This document shows, one piece after another, positions 47,543 through 57,365 of a DNA stretch of 64,000 bases (positions within the stretch are counted from its first letter, which is position 1; every line of letters starts with the position of its first letter). The stretch is from CAVZAB01 sp963773155 (lineage in GTDB: Bacteria > Pseudomonadota > Alphaproteobacteria > Rhizobiales > Beijerinckiaceae). A program made the position numbers and the translations under genes. Under the pieces are notes generated by a model. It did no database searches and was not told the origin of the DNA. It saw only the letters and a program-made list of their open reading frames with translations. The DNA lies in NCBI GenBank assembly GCA_963773155.1, contig CAVZAB010000019.1:1-64000 (forward strand), given 5' to 3'.

Positions 47543-48826
47543 ATGGATGATCGCAATTATCATAAGGATCGCATCGCTAACCGCAAGCTCCACCCCGAAA
47601 CGCTGATGATGGGCTATGGCTACTCACCAGGCCTGTCGGAAGGCTCGCTGAAACCACCGATCTTTTTGACCTCGACATTCGTCTTCGCCAATGCGCAGCA
47701 AGGCAAGGACTTCTTCGACTTGACTTCTGGCCGCCGACAACCGCGTATCGGTGAAAAGGCCGGCTTAGTCTATTCGCGTTTTAACAACCCCAATTTGGAG
47801 ATCCTCGAGGATCGCCTAGCCATCTGGGACCAAGCTGAGAGATCCGCCGTCTTCGCAAGCGGCATGGCTGCGATCGCGACAACCTTATTTGCATTTTTGA
47901 GGCCCGGCGACACAGTCCTGCACAGCCGACCCCTCTATGGCGGCACCGAAACACTGCTGAAGAATCAAATGGCTGCCTTTGACATCACGGCCTTCGGCTT
48001 TACGGATGGCCTTGACAAGACACAAATGCGGGCGGCAGCGGATGCTGCCCATGCGAGAGGTCGAGTCGGTTTAATCCTCGTTGAAACGCCGGCCAATCCG
48101 ACGAATGGACTCGTCGACCTTGCGACCATTACCGAGATCGCCGACGATTTGGGTCAGCTCCAAGGTCATCGACCGCCGGTGGTGGTTGACAATACTATGC
48201 TCGGCCCGGTGTTTCAAAAGCCACTGTTGCACGGGGTTGACATTACTCTGTGTTCATTAACCAAATATGTTGGTGGCCATAGCGACCTCGTCGGTGGAAG
48301 CATAAGCGGCGCCACCGACCTCATCCGAAACGTTATGGTTTGGCGCAGCTTTCTTGGTACACAGCTTGACCCGAATTCCTGCTGGATGTTAATGCGTTCG
48401 CTTGAAACGCTTGGCGTGCGCACTGACAGGTCCAACGCAAATGCATGCAAGGTGGCCGAGTTTCTTGCAACCCATCCTAAAATCGCTAAGCTGCACTATC
48501 TCGGATTTCTCAAGAACGATGATCGGCGCAAGACGGTGTTTGATCGGCAGTGCACGGCTCCAGGTTCAACATTCGCGTTTGACGTGGTTGGCGGGGAAGG
48601 TGAGGCATTTGCCTTGCTCGATCACTTACAGATCATGAAGCTTGCCGTGAGTTTGGGAGGGACGGAGACGTTGATCTCCCATCCGGCATCAATGACGCAT
48701 TCAGGAGTGGCAAAGGAATTGCGTGAGGAAATTGGGCTTACCGACGCGCTGGTCAGAGTTTCGGTGGGTATCGAGGACGCCGACGATCTGATCGCCGACC
48801 TCGCGCAGGCTTTGGAATTCGTTTAG
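47543..48826 (+). CDS. Cystathionine gamma-synthase / methionine gamma-lyase family PLP enzyme
   Basis: The 427-residue Cys/Met-metabolism PLP enzyme has the PLP lysine K241 in SLTKYVGGHSD, D216 in VVVDNT, Y77-R79 (VYSRF) for the phosphate of the neighbouring subunit, and the C-terminal SLGGTETLISHPASMTHS. The divergent AceE/MdeB-like gene suggests it could degrade methionine to methanethiol, ammonia and 2-oxobutyrate. However, the position of the lyase-specific cysteine (YGCT in Pseudomonas MdeA) is glycine here (YGGT, 132-135), as in synthases. The exact reaction is therefore open. The gene is intact. Confidence 0.85.
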   Translation: MDDRNYHKDRIANRKLHPETLMMGYGYSPGLSEGSLKPPIFLTSTFVFANAQQGKDFFDLTSGRRQPRIGEKAGLVYSRFNNPNLEILEDRLAIWDQAERSAVFASGMAAIATTLFAFLRPGDTVLHSRPLYGGTETLLKNQMAAFDITAFGFTDGLDKTQMRAAADAAHARGRVGLILVETPANPTNGLVDLATITEIADDLGQLQGHRPPVVVDNTMLGPVFQKPLLHGVDITLCSLTKYVGGHSDLVGGSISGATDLIRNVMVWRSFLGTQLDPNSCWMLMRSLETLGVRTDRSNANACKVAEFLATHPKIAKLHYLGFLKNDDRRKTVFDRQCTAPGSTFAFDVVGGEGEAFALLDHLQIMKLAVSLGGTETLISHPASMTHSGVAKELREEIGLTDALVRVSVGIEDADDLIADLAQALEFV

Positions 48827-49136
48827 CTTGCACTCTGGGAAAATTAACCGTTGCCACGGCATCGATCGACCCGTCAGGCACGATTCGTACCGAGATTGGA
48901 GCGCTTACGCGATATGCAGCGAGCGGCCTATGGAAACTGGGTCGGAAAGACCACCGGGTAACAGGCAAAATACTGAGGAATGGAAAGCGCTGTGAGGCTC
49001 CGACGCGTTGTTATTTCTCTCCGCATCGGTCGTCGTGCGTCCCCGGCGCCTATCTTCGCAGCCTCGGCGGGTTTGTTTTCTAGCAACGAAGGGATCACAT
49101 TGAGGCGGCGCGGTCTGCAAGTTGGAGGGCTTCATC
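48827..49136. other. Gap without recognisable gene
   Basis: About 310 bases; no supported frame or structure. Confidence 0.3.
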
Positions 49137-49424
49137 ATGAATGTGAGCGTGTTGCAGATGCTGACGAGCGAAGATCGTTATATTCTGGCAGAGCCGGCGC
49201 ATCCGGCGTCTGAGCCCAAGATATCCCTCAAGATATCTCTTCGAACGACCCAAGGTCGAGAACTCAGCGAGCTATCGCTGAGCGACTTCAATGAGTTTTT
49301 GCGTGAAAGGGTTATTGTGGCCGACGGAGTGGCTGACGAGCGTGGGCGGATCGCTTATCGCTTGTCGGAAACAGGGCGCAAAGCGGTCATTGCGGCTCGT
49401 CTTGGTGCTCAAAAGACCAGATGA
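49137..49424 (+). CDS. Hypothetical protein, 95 residues
   Basis: ATG at 49137 (MNVSVLQMLTSEDRYILAEPAH) with ggag 12-15 bases upstream. The product is mixed-charge, with ELSLSDFNEFLRERVIVADGVADERGRIAYRLSETGRKAV in the second half, which resembles the last helix and wing of a small winged-helix domain. Family not recognised. It precedes metH by about 170 bases on the same strand. Confidence 0.5.
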   Translation: MNVSVLQMLTSEDRYILAEPAHPASEPKISLKISLRTTQGRELSELSLSDFNEFLRERVIVADGVADERGRIAYRLSETGRKAVIAARLGAQKTR

Positions 49425-49563
49425 AAATTGTGCTGCCGCTGTCGTCTCCGAGGCCTTTTCGAGGAAGCGGCGATGGGCCTCGCCCAGGAGCCTCAATGAC
49501 CGGACGCCGACCCCTCTTGGCTGGCCGGAAACGGCCCGATAGAGCCGGCCACTTAATATGTTT

Positions 49564-49583
49564 ACATAAAGATATATTTATGT
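49564..49583. promoter_or_regulatory. Palindromic operator immediately upstream of metH
   Basis: acataaagatatatttatgt is a 20-bp palindrome with nine of ten arm pairs matching, 12 bases before the metH ATG. AT-rich ATAAAGATAT-type palindromes near met genes are typical of ArsR-family regulators that sense S-adenosylhomocysteine or S-adenosylmethionine (SahR/SamR type). That assignment is from memory and position. It overlaps where a ribosome site or the -10 region would be. Confidence 0.5.
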
Positions 49584-49595
49584 CAGCATATCAGA

Positions 49596-52500
49596 ATGAT
49601 TGAGGATGTTCAAGGCAGACAGATCGGACCCATCGTGGATGGAGCAGACGTCTTATCCGAGCTAAGTAAGGCGGTGCGCACCCGCATTCTGATCCTGGAC
49701 GGCGCTATGGGCACGCAAATCCAGGGCCTAGGCTTCAGCGAGGATCATTTTCGCGGCGATCGGTTTGGCGGTTGCGCCTGCCATCAGCGGGGCAACAACG
49801 ATCTTCTCATCTTGACACAGCCGGCAGCGATCGAGGAGATCCATTACAACTACGCGCTGGCTGGCGCGGACATTCTTGAGACCAATACCTTCTCGTCCAC
49901 TTCCATTGCCCAGGCCGATTATGGCATGGAAGACATGGTGTATGACCTTAACCGCGAAGGCGCGCGTCTGGTTCGGCGTGCCGCGCTCCGCGCCGAGCGC
50001 GAAGACGGCAAGCGCCGTTTTGTTGCCGGTGCGCTTGGGCCAACCAACCGTACCGCCTCCATTTCGCCTGACGTGAATAATCCTAGCTTTCGGGCGGTAA
50101 GTTTCGATGATTTGCGAAGCGCCTACGGCGAGCAGCTTCGCGGTCTCATCGATGGCGGGGCTGACATCATCCTGATCGAAACAATCTTCGATACCCTGAA
50201 CGCCAAGGCTGCGGTGTTCGCCTGCGGCGAGATATTTGCAGAAAAAGGCGTCCGATTGCCGATCATGATTTCCGGCACTATTACCGACCTTTCAGGCCGC
50301 ACATTGTCGGGTCAGACGCCGACAGCCTTTTGGTACTCGCTTCGGCATTCGAACCCGTTCACCATAGGCCTCAATTGCGCGCTCGGCGCGAAGGCGATGC
50401 GAACACATTTGGCCGAAATCGCGAACGTCGCCGACACCTTCGTCTGCGCTTACCCGAATGCCGGCCTTCCGAATGCCTTTGGCTGCTATGACGAAAGTCC
50501 GGAAGCCATGGCCAACCAGATCGAGGAATTTGCGCGGGATGGATTGGTCAATGTGGTGGGCGGTTGCTGCGGTTCGACGCCCGAACACATTCGTGCCATC
50601 GCCGAGGCAGTGAAAAAGTATCCACCGCGCATCGTGCCCGACCAAAGACGCTTGATGCGGCTCTCCGGGCTGGAGCCCTTCACTAAATCCAAGGAGATCC
50701 CATTCGTCAATGTCGGCGAACGCACCAACGTCACCGGCTCGGCTAAGTTCCGCAAATTAATTACGACCGGAAATTATACCGCCGCGCTAGAAGTCGCACG
50801 CGACCAGGTGGCCAACGGCGCTCAGATCATCGACGTCAACATGGACGAGGGGCTCATCAATTCGAAGAAGGCGATGATCGAGTTCCTCAACCTCGTTGCG
50901 ACCGAGCCAGACATCGCCCGCGTGCCTATCATGATCGACAGCTCGAAATGGGAGATCATCGAGGCGGGCCTCAAATGCGTACAGGGCAAGCCGTTGGTCA
51001 ACTCAATCTCGCTTAAGGAAGGCGAAGAACCGTTTCTCCATCACGCCAATCTGGTGCGCGCCTATGGAGCGGCGGTCGTCGTCATGGCCTTCGACGAAGA
51101 GGGTCAGGCGGACACCACTGAACGCAAGGTGGAAATCTGCACCCGCGCCTACAGACTTCTGACCGAAAAGGCTGGATTCCCCCGGAGGATATCATCTTCG
51201 ACCCGAACATTTTTGCGGTGGCCACGGGTATTGAGGAGCACAACGCCTATGCCGTTAACTTTATCGAAGCGACGCGTGCGATCGTATCCACACTGCCGCA
51301 TGCGCACGTGTCAGGCGGCGTTTCGAATCTTTCGTTCTCGTTTCGAGGGAACGAGCAGGTGCGCGAGGCCCTGAACGCCGTGTTCCTCTACCACGCCATT
51401 CAGGCGGGTATGGACATTGGCATTGTCAACGCAGGTCAATTGGTCGTCTATGAGTCGATTGACCCCGAATTGCGGGAGGTGTGCGAGGACGTGGTGCTCA
51501 ACCGCAGTCCAAATGCGACCGAGCGGATTCTGGAGATTGCCGAGCGCTTCAAGGGGACCGCCGGCAAGGAAAACAAGGCGCGAGATCTGTCGTGGCGCGA
51601 ATGGTCCGTAGGGAAGCGGATTGAGCACGCGCTGGTCAATGGAATTACCGAGTTCATTGATGTCGACACGGAAGAGGCTCGGCTTGGAGCCGAGCGTCCT
51701 CTGCACGTCATCGAAGGTCCGTTGATGGCTGGCATGAATGTCGTGGGGGATCTTTTCGGGGCGGGAAAAATGTTCTTGCCTCAAGTTGTGAAGTCGGCGC
51801 GGGTAATGAAGCAGGCGGTCGCAAACTTGCTGCCGCATATGGAGGCCGAGAAGCTCGCGAACGGTGGCAATGGCGAGCGCCAGACTGCCGGAAAAATATT
51901 GTTGGCGACGGTGAAGGGCGACGTTCACGATATCGGCAAGAAGATCGTCAGCGTGGTGCTTGCCTGCAATAATTACGAGGTCATTGATCTCGGTGTCATG
52001 GTCCCCGCAGCGAAAATTCTTCAAACCGCGCGCGACGAGAAGGTCGATATCATCGGTCTGTCCGGACTGATCACGCCGTCGCTCGACGAAATGGCGCATG
52101 TGGCCGCGGAAATGGAGCGCGAGGGTTTCGGCATCCCGCTCTTGATCGGCGGAGCGACAACTAGCCGCGTACACACGGCGGTTAAGATTTATCCCCGTTA
52201 CCAGCGCGGCCTGACGGTCTACGTTGTCGATGCGAGCCGAGCGGTTGGCGTCGTTTCCAGCCTGCTATCCCCAAATGCAAAGTCCGACTATGTAGCGGCG
52301 GTTCGGACTGACTACGCGAAAGTCGCCGACGCCCATGCCCGCGGCGAGGCCGAGAAGCGGCGCCTGCCGCTGGCCACGGCCCGGGCAAATGCGCATCGAA
52401 TTGATTGGGCTAACTACGAGGCAAAGAAGCCAAGCTTCCTCGGCGCACGGGTTTTCGGCAACTGGGACCTAGCTGACCTCATTCGCTACATCGACTGGAC

Positions 52501-53407
52501 GCCCTTCTTTCAGACCTGGGAACTGAAAGGTCGTTACCCCGCAATTCTCGACGACGATAAGCAAGGGCCGGCGGCTCAACTGCTCTTTGCCGACGCGCAG
52601 ACGATGCTCAAACGGATTGTGGAGGAGAAATGGTTCGCACCCAAGGCGGTCATCGGCTTCTGGCCGGCGAATGCCGTCGGCGATGACATCCGGCTCTTCA
52701 CCAACGAAACCCGCCAGGCGGAGCTTGCGACCTTCTATACTCTTCGCCAGCAGCTTTCGAAACGTGACGGAAAAGCGAATGTCGCGCTGTCGGATTTTGT
52801 GGCGCCCTTCACAAGCGGCAAGCCGGATTATGTAGGCGGGTTTGTGGTCACTGCAGGCCTGGAGGAGGTGAGGCTCGCGCAACGGTTCGAGCGAGCCAAC
52901 GACGATTATTCCTCGATTTTGGTCAAGGCCTTGGCGGATCGGTTCGCGGAAGCTTTTGCAGAGCGCATGCACGAACTTGTGCGCAAAGAATTCTGGGCTT
53001 ATGCGGCCGATGAGGATTTTGAACCGCAGGACCTCATGGGTGAGCCCTATCGTGGCATCCGACCCGCGCCGGGCTACCCGGCGCAACCCGACCATACGGA
53101 GAAGGCAACGCTGTTCCGGCTGCTTGAGGCTGAGAAGGACGTTGGAGTGCGCCTCACCGAAAGCTACGCGATGTGGCCTGGTTCATCCGTGGCAGGCCTC
53201 TATCTTGCGCACCCGGAGAGCTACTACTTCGGTGTTGCCAAAGTCGAGCGCGATCAGGTCGAAGATTATTCGCGCCGCAAGTCCATGCCCGTTGTCGACG
53301 TTGAGCGCTGGCTCGGTCCAATCCTAAATTATGTACCTGCTCCGCGCGCGAGCGACCCCAATTTTGCACAGCGCAAACGAGAGGCGGCGCGCGCTACCCA
53401 CGGCTGA
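49596..53407 (+). pseudogene. metH: Cobalamin-dependent methionine synthase, single frameshift
   Basis: Frame 1 (49596-51180) carries the homocysteine-binding domain with zinc ligands (GLNCALGA and GGCCGSTPEH) and the pterin-binding domain (FVNVGERTNVTGSAKFRK, INSISLKEGEE). After EKAGFP near 51180 a run of five C appears one short. The other frame restores PEDIIFDPNIFAVATGIEEHNAY and continues through the B12 domain (VKGDVHDIGKKIVSVVL, with the cobalt-ligand DxHxxG) to the reactivation domain (GYPAQPDHTEK, ESYYFGV) and the stop at 53407. The intact protein would be ~1,265 residues. As sequenced, homocysteine/folate and B12/SAM halves are separate. Internal starts near 51218 could in principle express the second half. 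Confidence 0.88.
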
Positions 53408-53558
53408 GTCGACCCCACCAGGCGTTCGTCATCGCCGAGCTTCGTCAAGCCTTCGTAACGGATAGTCTCCGTTTCGCTCGTGCACGCTGGCAGCCCTCAC
53501 GCTTTTTTACCTAGATGCCGTGAGCCGGGGGCTTCTTCTGCAAGCATTGGAGTAGCCC

Positions 53559-53964
53559 ATGACCTCGCAAGGCGCCGCGTCTTCAGACCGGAAATACGAC
53601 CGAAGTTTTCTCCTCACTCCTCAGCCCCGACAAGCGCAATCAACTCATCGAGCTTTGGGAGATCGAAAAGTATGGAAATGACTACTTCAAAGATCCGGAT
53701 CACGTTCATCTTTATGGCGTGGCCCCGAGGGAGTGGTATGCACTTGGCGTGCGCATCCTGGCACGCACTTGCCTTGAAGCCGTCAAAGACCCACTTGGCA
53801 ACAAAATAGGGAGCGATATTGCTGAGGTCGTGGGACGTGCATATGGCAATCCTCGTGTCGGCGTCGTCGATCAATTCGCCGGCTCTTGCAATGGTCTCTA
53901 TGCAATACTGCAGCACTTGTCGGGAGCAAAGGGTATCGGCTTCGAGGTCGAACCGGCGATCTGA
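53559..53964 (+). pseudogene. Unrecognised protein with methyltransferase-like motif, broken
   Basis: The start MTSQGAASSDRKYD is in one frame. From about 53615 another frame reads EVFSSLLSPDKRNQLIELWE, DPDHVHLYGVAPREWYALG and VGVVDQFAGSCNGLYAILQHL followed by GIGFEVEP, which resembles motif I of class I SAM-dependent methyltransferases. A premature TGA at 53962 follows, and later sequence still reads protein-like. A broken gene; substrate unknown. Confidence 0.5.
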
Positions 53965-54560
53965 TGATTGCGCTCTCGAAGCCGTCAGATCATTAGCGTC
54001 GTCCAGAAACCCAAACTCGCTCGGCGAGCGGCTGACTATCCCGCCGGTCAACCGCGGACGGCGTCGCCAATCGAGGCTGCAGCTGACGGGACGACAAGCG
54101 AACCGATTGGGAGTGCCCATAGCAGCGAGAACACTACGCCACCGATGCTGGCACCATTGTTTGCTGTCGATAACGCCTTGGCCCCAAGTCTCAGGCGGCG
54201 CAACAATTGCGTTGATTGCGGCGGCGGCCTCGCCAGCGTTAGCCTCAAAGGATTGCTGCCGCGAAGAGCTGCCGGTGAACCGCGGCCGCCGCCGACAACA
54301 ATGACTGTTTGGACAAGCATCGCAAATAGATTCTCGGCTTTGCCATCTCGCTATGGCAATTTCATTCCGGATGGCTCCCTCTGTCACGGACGAAACTCAA
54401 AGCGGCGCGCACTGCGCTAAGTTGATGGTTTCATCATCGAAGCGATATTCGAAGGTCTCAGCTCTGCCGCCAAGCGCCCTCGAAAACCAACCCCCTTCTC
54501 AAAACCTTCGGTCCGACCCAGCGAGATCGGCTGTCGGCACTCTCCGCCTTAACTTTGCCA
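53965..54560. other. Gap without recognisable gene
   Basis: About 600 bases. An imperfect local direct repeat (gccggt-aaccgcgg followed by GC-rich sequence) occurs near 54050 and 54270. No supported frame. Confidence 0.35.
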
Positions 54561-54869
54561 CTAATAATACCGCGGGATGGGACCATCCTGCGGCGTTGAA
54601 TTACCGGCGAGGTCGAAAAAGACCTCGTCGAGATAGCACCAGCCCCATCCCTCGGGAGGATCGTAGCCCTCGACAATGGGATGGCCCGTAGCATGGAAAT
54701 GCCGTGTTGCGTGGCGGTTCGGCGATGAATCGCAACATCCGACATGACCGCAAGTCCGGCATATCCTCAAGTGAACCCATTCGCTACCGGTCTTAAGACA
54801 TTCTTCGCAGCCGCGCGCGCTCGGTTTCACCGCGTGAATTGTGCCAATATGCAAACAGTTTTTGCTCAT
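54561..54869 (-). CDS. UBP-type zinc finger protein
   Basis: The 102-residue protein from the ATG at 54869, preceded by a perfect ggaggtgat, has the zf-UBP pattern: CLHIGTIHAV, CEECLKTGSEWVHLRICRTCGHVGCCDSS, and HATRHFHATGHPI. The later block WGWCYLDEVFFDL is usual in bacterial members. In eukaryotes this domain binds the ubiquitin C-terminus. The bacterial role is unknown, but these genes recur beside thioredoxin-reductase-like proteins, as here (65 bases downstream of the oxidoreductase stop, same strand). Confidence 0.85.
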   Translation of the reverse strand: MSKNCLHIGTIHAVKPSARGCEECLKTGSEWVHLRICRTCGHVGCCDSSPNRHATRHFHATGHPIVEGYDPPEGWGWCYLDEVFFDLAGNSTPQDGPIPRYY

Positions 54870-54933
54870 TAAGATCACCTCCGTCGGGCAGGATGACTTG
54901 CAAAGTGCCGATTCACAGATCGGCCGCTGAAGT

Positions 54934-56619
54934 TTATGCGGCGGCGAGTAAGCTGTGAATTTGAGCGACAACCGCCGCACCCTCTCCGACCGCTGCGGCA
55001 ACTCGCTTGGTCGAACCAGCGCGCACATCACCGATGGCGAAGACGCCCGGTCGACTGGTCTCCAGTGGCAGAATGGGCCAAGTGCTCAGGTCAGCCCCGA
55101 CGACGCCATTGGCTCCGGTAAGTATGAAGCCCTTACCGTCAACCGCGACGCAGCCGTCAAGCCAGGATGCGTTCGGGTCGGCGCCAATGAACAGGAAGAG
55201 ATGACGCAACGGGCAGGACCGAGTCTTGCCGGTCGAGCGTTTTCGAAATAACGCTCCGCGAAGACCTTCATCCCCTTCCAGTCCAACCACTTCGGTTCCT
55301 GTATGCAGCATCACATTGGGCAAGGCGGCGATTCGGTCAATCAGATAGCGCGACATCGACGCTTGCAAGCCTGAACCGCGCACTACAAGATGTAAGTGTT
55401 TAACTTTGGGCGCCAGAAACACGACAGCCTGCCCCGCCGAATTGCCGCCGCCCACCAGTGCCACTTCCTCGCCTTCGCAGAGTTTTGCTTCGACCGGCGA
55501 AGCCCAGTAGGAAATTCCTCTGCCCTCGAAGGCGGTCAAATTCGTGATCGCAGGCCGCCTATAGCGGGCACCCGAGGCAACGATGACGGTGCGGGAGCGC
55601 ACCGCTCTGCCATTTGTGAGCAACAGGCGTATTGGCCTGCGGGATTCATTTCCCGGTTCCCCGCAATCGAGCCGGGCGACCTCGAGAGGAATCGCTATCT
55701 CCGCGCCGAACTTCAAAGCTTGATTGAAAGCTCGGCTCGCGAGGGCCATCCCGGAAATCCCGCTGGGGAAACCAAGATAGTTCTCGATGCGCGCCGACGC
55801 GCTCGCCTGGCCGCCGAAGGCGCGCTCGTCGAGAACTAGCACCGACAGCCCTTCGGAAGCCGCATAGACCGCCGCGGCCAAGCCCGCAGGTCCCGCACCC
55901 ACGATAGCGACGTCATAGACTTTTTCCGGGTCAAGCTCCGGCGTTAGCCCTAGGCAAACGCCGGCTTCCGCATCGGTTGGCCGCTTTAGAATGCTTCCGT
56001 TGGGACAGACCATAAGGGGCAACTCGCTGGGAAGGACACCTAAACGCTCCACAACCGCATGGCCCTCTTCGTCGTTCGTTGCATCCAGAACTGTATAGGG
56101 ATAGCCGTTGCGGCCGAGGAAGTCTTGTAACCGCAGCAGATCGGGACTGCCCAGTTGGGCGACGACTACGGACCCCACCCCGCCCTCCTCAATGAGTCCG
56201 ACCCGGCGCAGAATGAATGCGCGCATGATGGTTTCGCCAAGTTCGGCGGAGCCGATCATTAGGGCACGCACGTGTGCTGCGTCGAACGGGATGGCGAGAC
56301 AGCCGTTGGCACCCGCCCGGCCAGCAGCAAGCGCGCCGCGTCCCGAAAGCTGGCTGACCTCGCCCGAAAATTGTCCGGTACCCAAGCTGATGATCGGCGC
56401 CTCGTGTTCGAGGCCGTCCCGGCGGACCACGTCCATGGATCCCCCGAGTACAAGCCACATTGGAACCCCGCGTTGACCCGCGTCGAAAACCGTCTCCCGC
56501 GGAGCGAAATCCCTTGCGGGGCCGCCTGCAAACCTCTTGGCGGTATCGATCTGCACTACGTCGAGTGTGGGAAACATTTGGTGACCACGGGCTTCGAAGA
56601 GGCTCATCGGGATCTCCAA
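54934..56619 (-). CDS. Cyclic-nucleotide-binding, thioredoxin-reductase-like flavoprotein
   Basis: The 561-residue three-part protein has an N-terminal cNMP-binding-like domain (about 25-145), a short thioredoxin/glutaredoxin-like segment (150-215; SPDLLRLQDFLGRNGYPYTVLD), and a C-terminal TrxB-like domain (about 235-555) with GAGPAGLAAAVYAASEG, GGGNSAGQAVVFLA and a C-terminal FAIGDVRAGSTKRVA. The redox-active CxxC of TrxB is absent: the equivalent stretch reads GGQASASARIENY. It is therefore not a classical thioredoxin reductase and may pass electrons differently or act as a sensor. An alternative start lies at 56604 (MSLFEARG). It is upstream of the UBP zinc-finger gene. Confidence 0.85.
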   Translation of the reverse strand: MEIPMSLFEARGHQMFPTLDVVQIDTAKRFAGGPARDFAPRETVFDAGQRGVPMWLVLGGSMDVVRRDGLEHEAPIISLGTGQFSGEVSQLSGRGALAAGRAGANGCLAIPFDAAHVRALMIGSAELGETIMRAFILRRVGLIEEGGVGSVVVAQLGSPDLLRLQDFLGRNGYPYTVLDATNDEEGHAVVERLGVLPSELPLMVCPNGSILKRPTDAEAGVCLGLTPELDPEKVYDVAIVGAGPAGLAAAVYAASEGLSVLVLDERAFGGQASASARIENYLGFPSGISGMALASRAFNQALKFGAEIAIPLEVARLDCGEPGNESRRPIRLLLTNGRAVRSRTVIVASGARYRRPAITNLTAFEGRGISYWASPVEAKLCEGEEVALVGGGNSAGQAVVFLAPKVKHLHLVVRGSGLQASMSRYLIDRIAALPNVMLHTGTEVVGLEGDEGLRGALFRKRSTGKTRSCPLRHLFLFIGADPNASWLDGCVAVDGKGFILTGANGVVGADLSTWPILPLETSRPGVFAIGDVRAGSTKRVAAAVGEGAAVVAQIHSLLAAA

Positions 56620-57365
56620 GCTTCTCTAACGGCCTTCGGGCCTGCGCTCTTCATATGGATGCTCAAAGCATCACTCCGCCAGCTGTCCGCCGTCAAGGGA
56701 TAATGGTCCACATTTGCAGCAAGGACGACTCCGCAAATTCATGTGCTATCATGGAGCCGATTGCCCAAGTTCCTAAGCCAGAATCTCGACGAGCCACGAA
56801 TTGTCAGGATGTCGTGCCCAATTAGACACGCTCCAAACACCCACCCGCAGTTTGGGGCCATTATCACCGGCGGAGGTCTCGCCAAGGCGCCGAAGCACCA
56901 AGCCCCAGCGGGTTATCTGTGTGTGTGCCAGAGTTGGGGACGGCAAGACAATCGTGACGGGCTCGATGAAATTGGTCCCTCATTCCATTTGGAATGGTTG
57001 CAGTGATAGCTTCTCAAAATCACTGGCAACTCAACACAGCTCTTCCAACGGAACGCGGTGCTGTTCCAAAACCGGCAGTCTAACCGGCCGCGCGCGCGGA
57101 GTGTTCACTTTGGCGACCCACCGATATGACTGTCCGCTGTCGTCACCCGGTGTGTTGGGTCGGCGAGTTGAATGTGAACGCGACGCGGTCCGGTGGGAAG
57201 CCCTGGATTATCAGGGGTTAACCGCTCGCGTTGGCCCAATGCCGAGGGTGGCATATTCGTCTCGCAGGCAATCGCGATTGAGCAACCCCACTCAAGCCCC
57301 GCTTGGACGCGAGGCATGGCTTTTTTTTTTCGGTGGCGGACGCGTAATGAGGCGGCGAAAGCTTC
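56620..57365. other. Gap without recognisable gene
   Basis: About 750 bases. A run of ten T (57321-57330) follows a GC-rich segment and could end plus-strand transcripts, but no stable hairpin was found before it. No supported gene. Confidence 0.35.

Noticed and set aside
53965..54420. Long plus- and minus-strand frames as genes
   Set aside because: The frames overlap each other on opposite strands, run through degenerate repeats and have no family signal.
57301..57335. Rho-independent terminator at the ten-T run
   Set aside because: No stable GC hairpin ends immediately before the T run.
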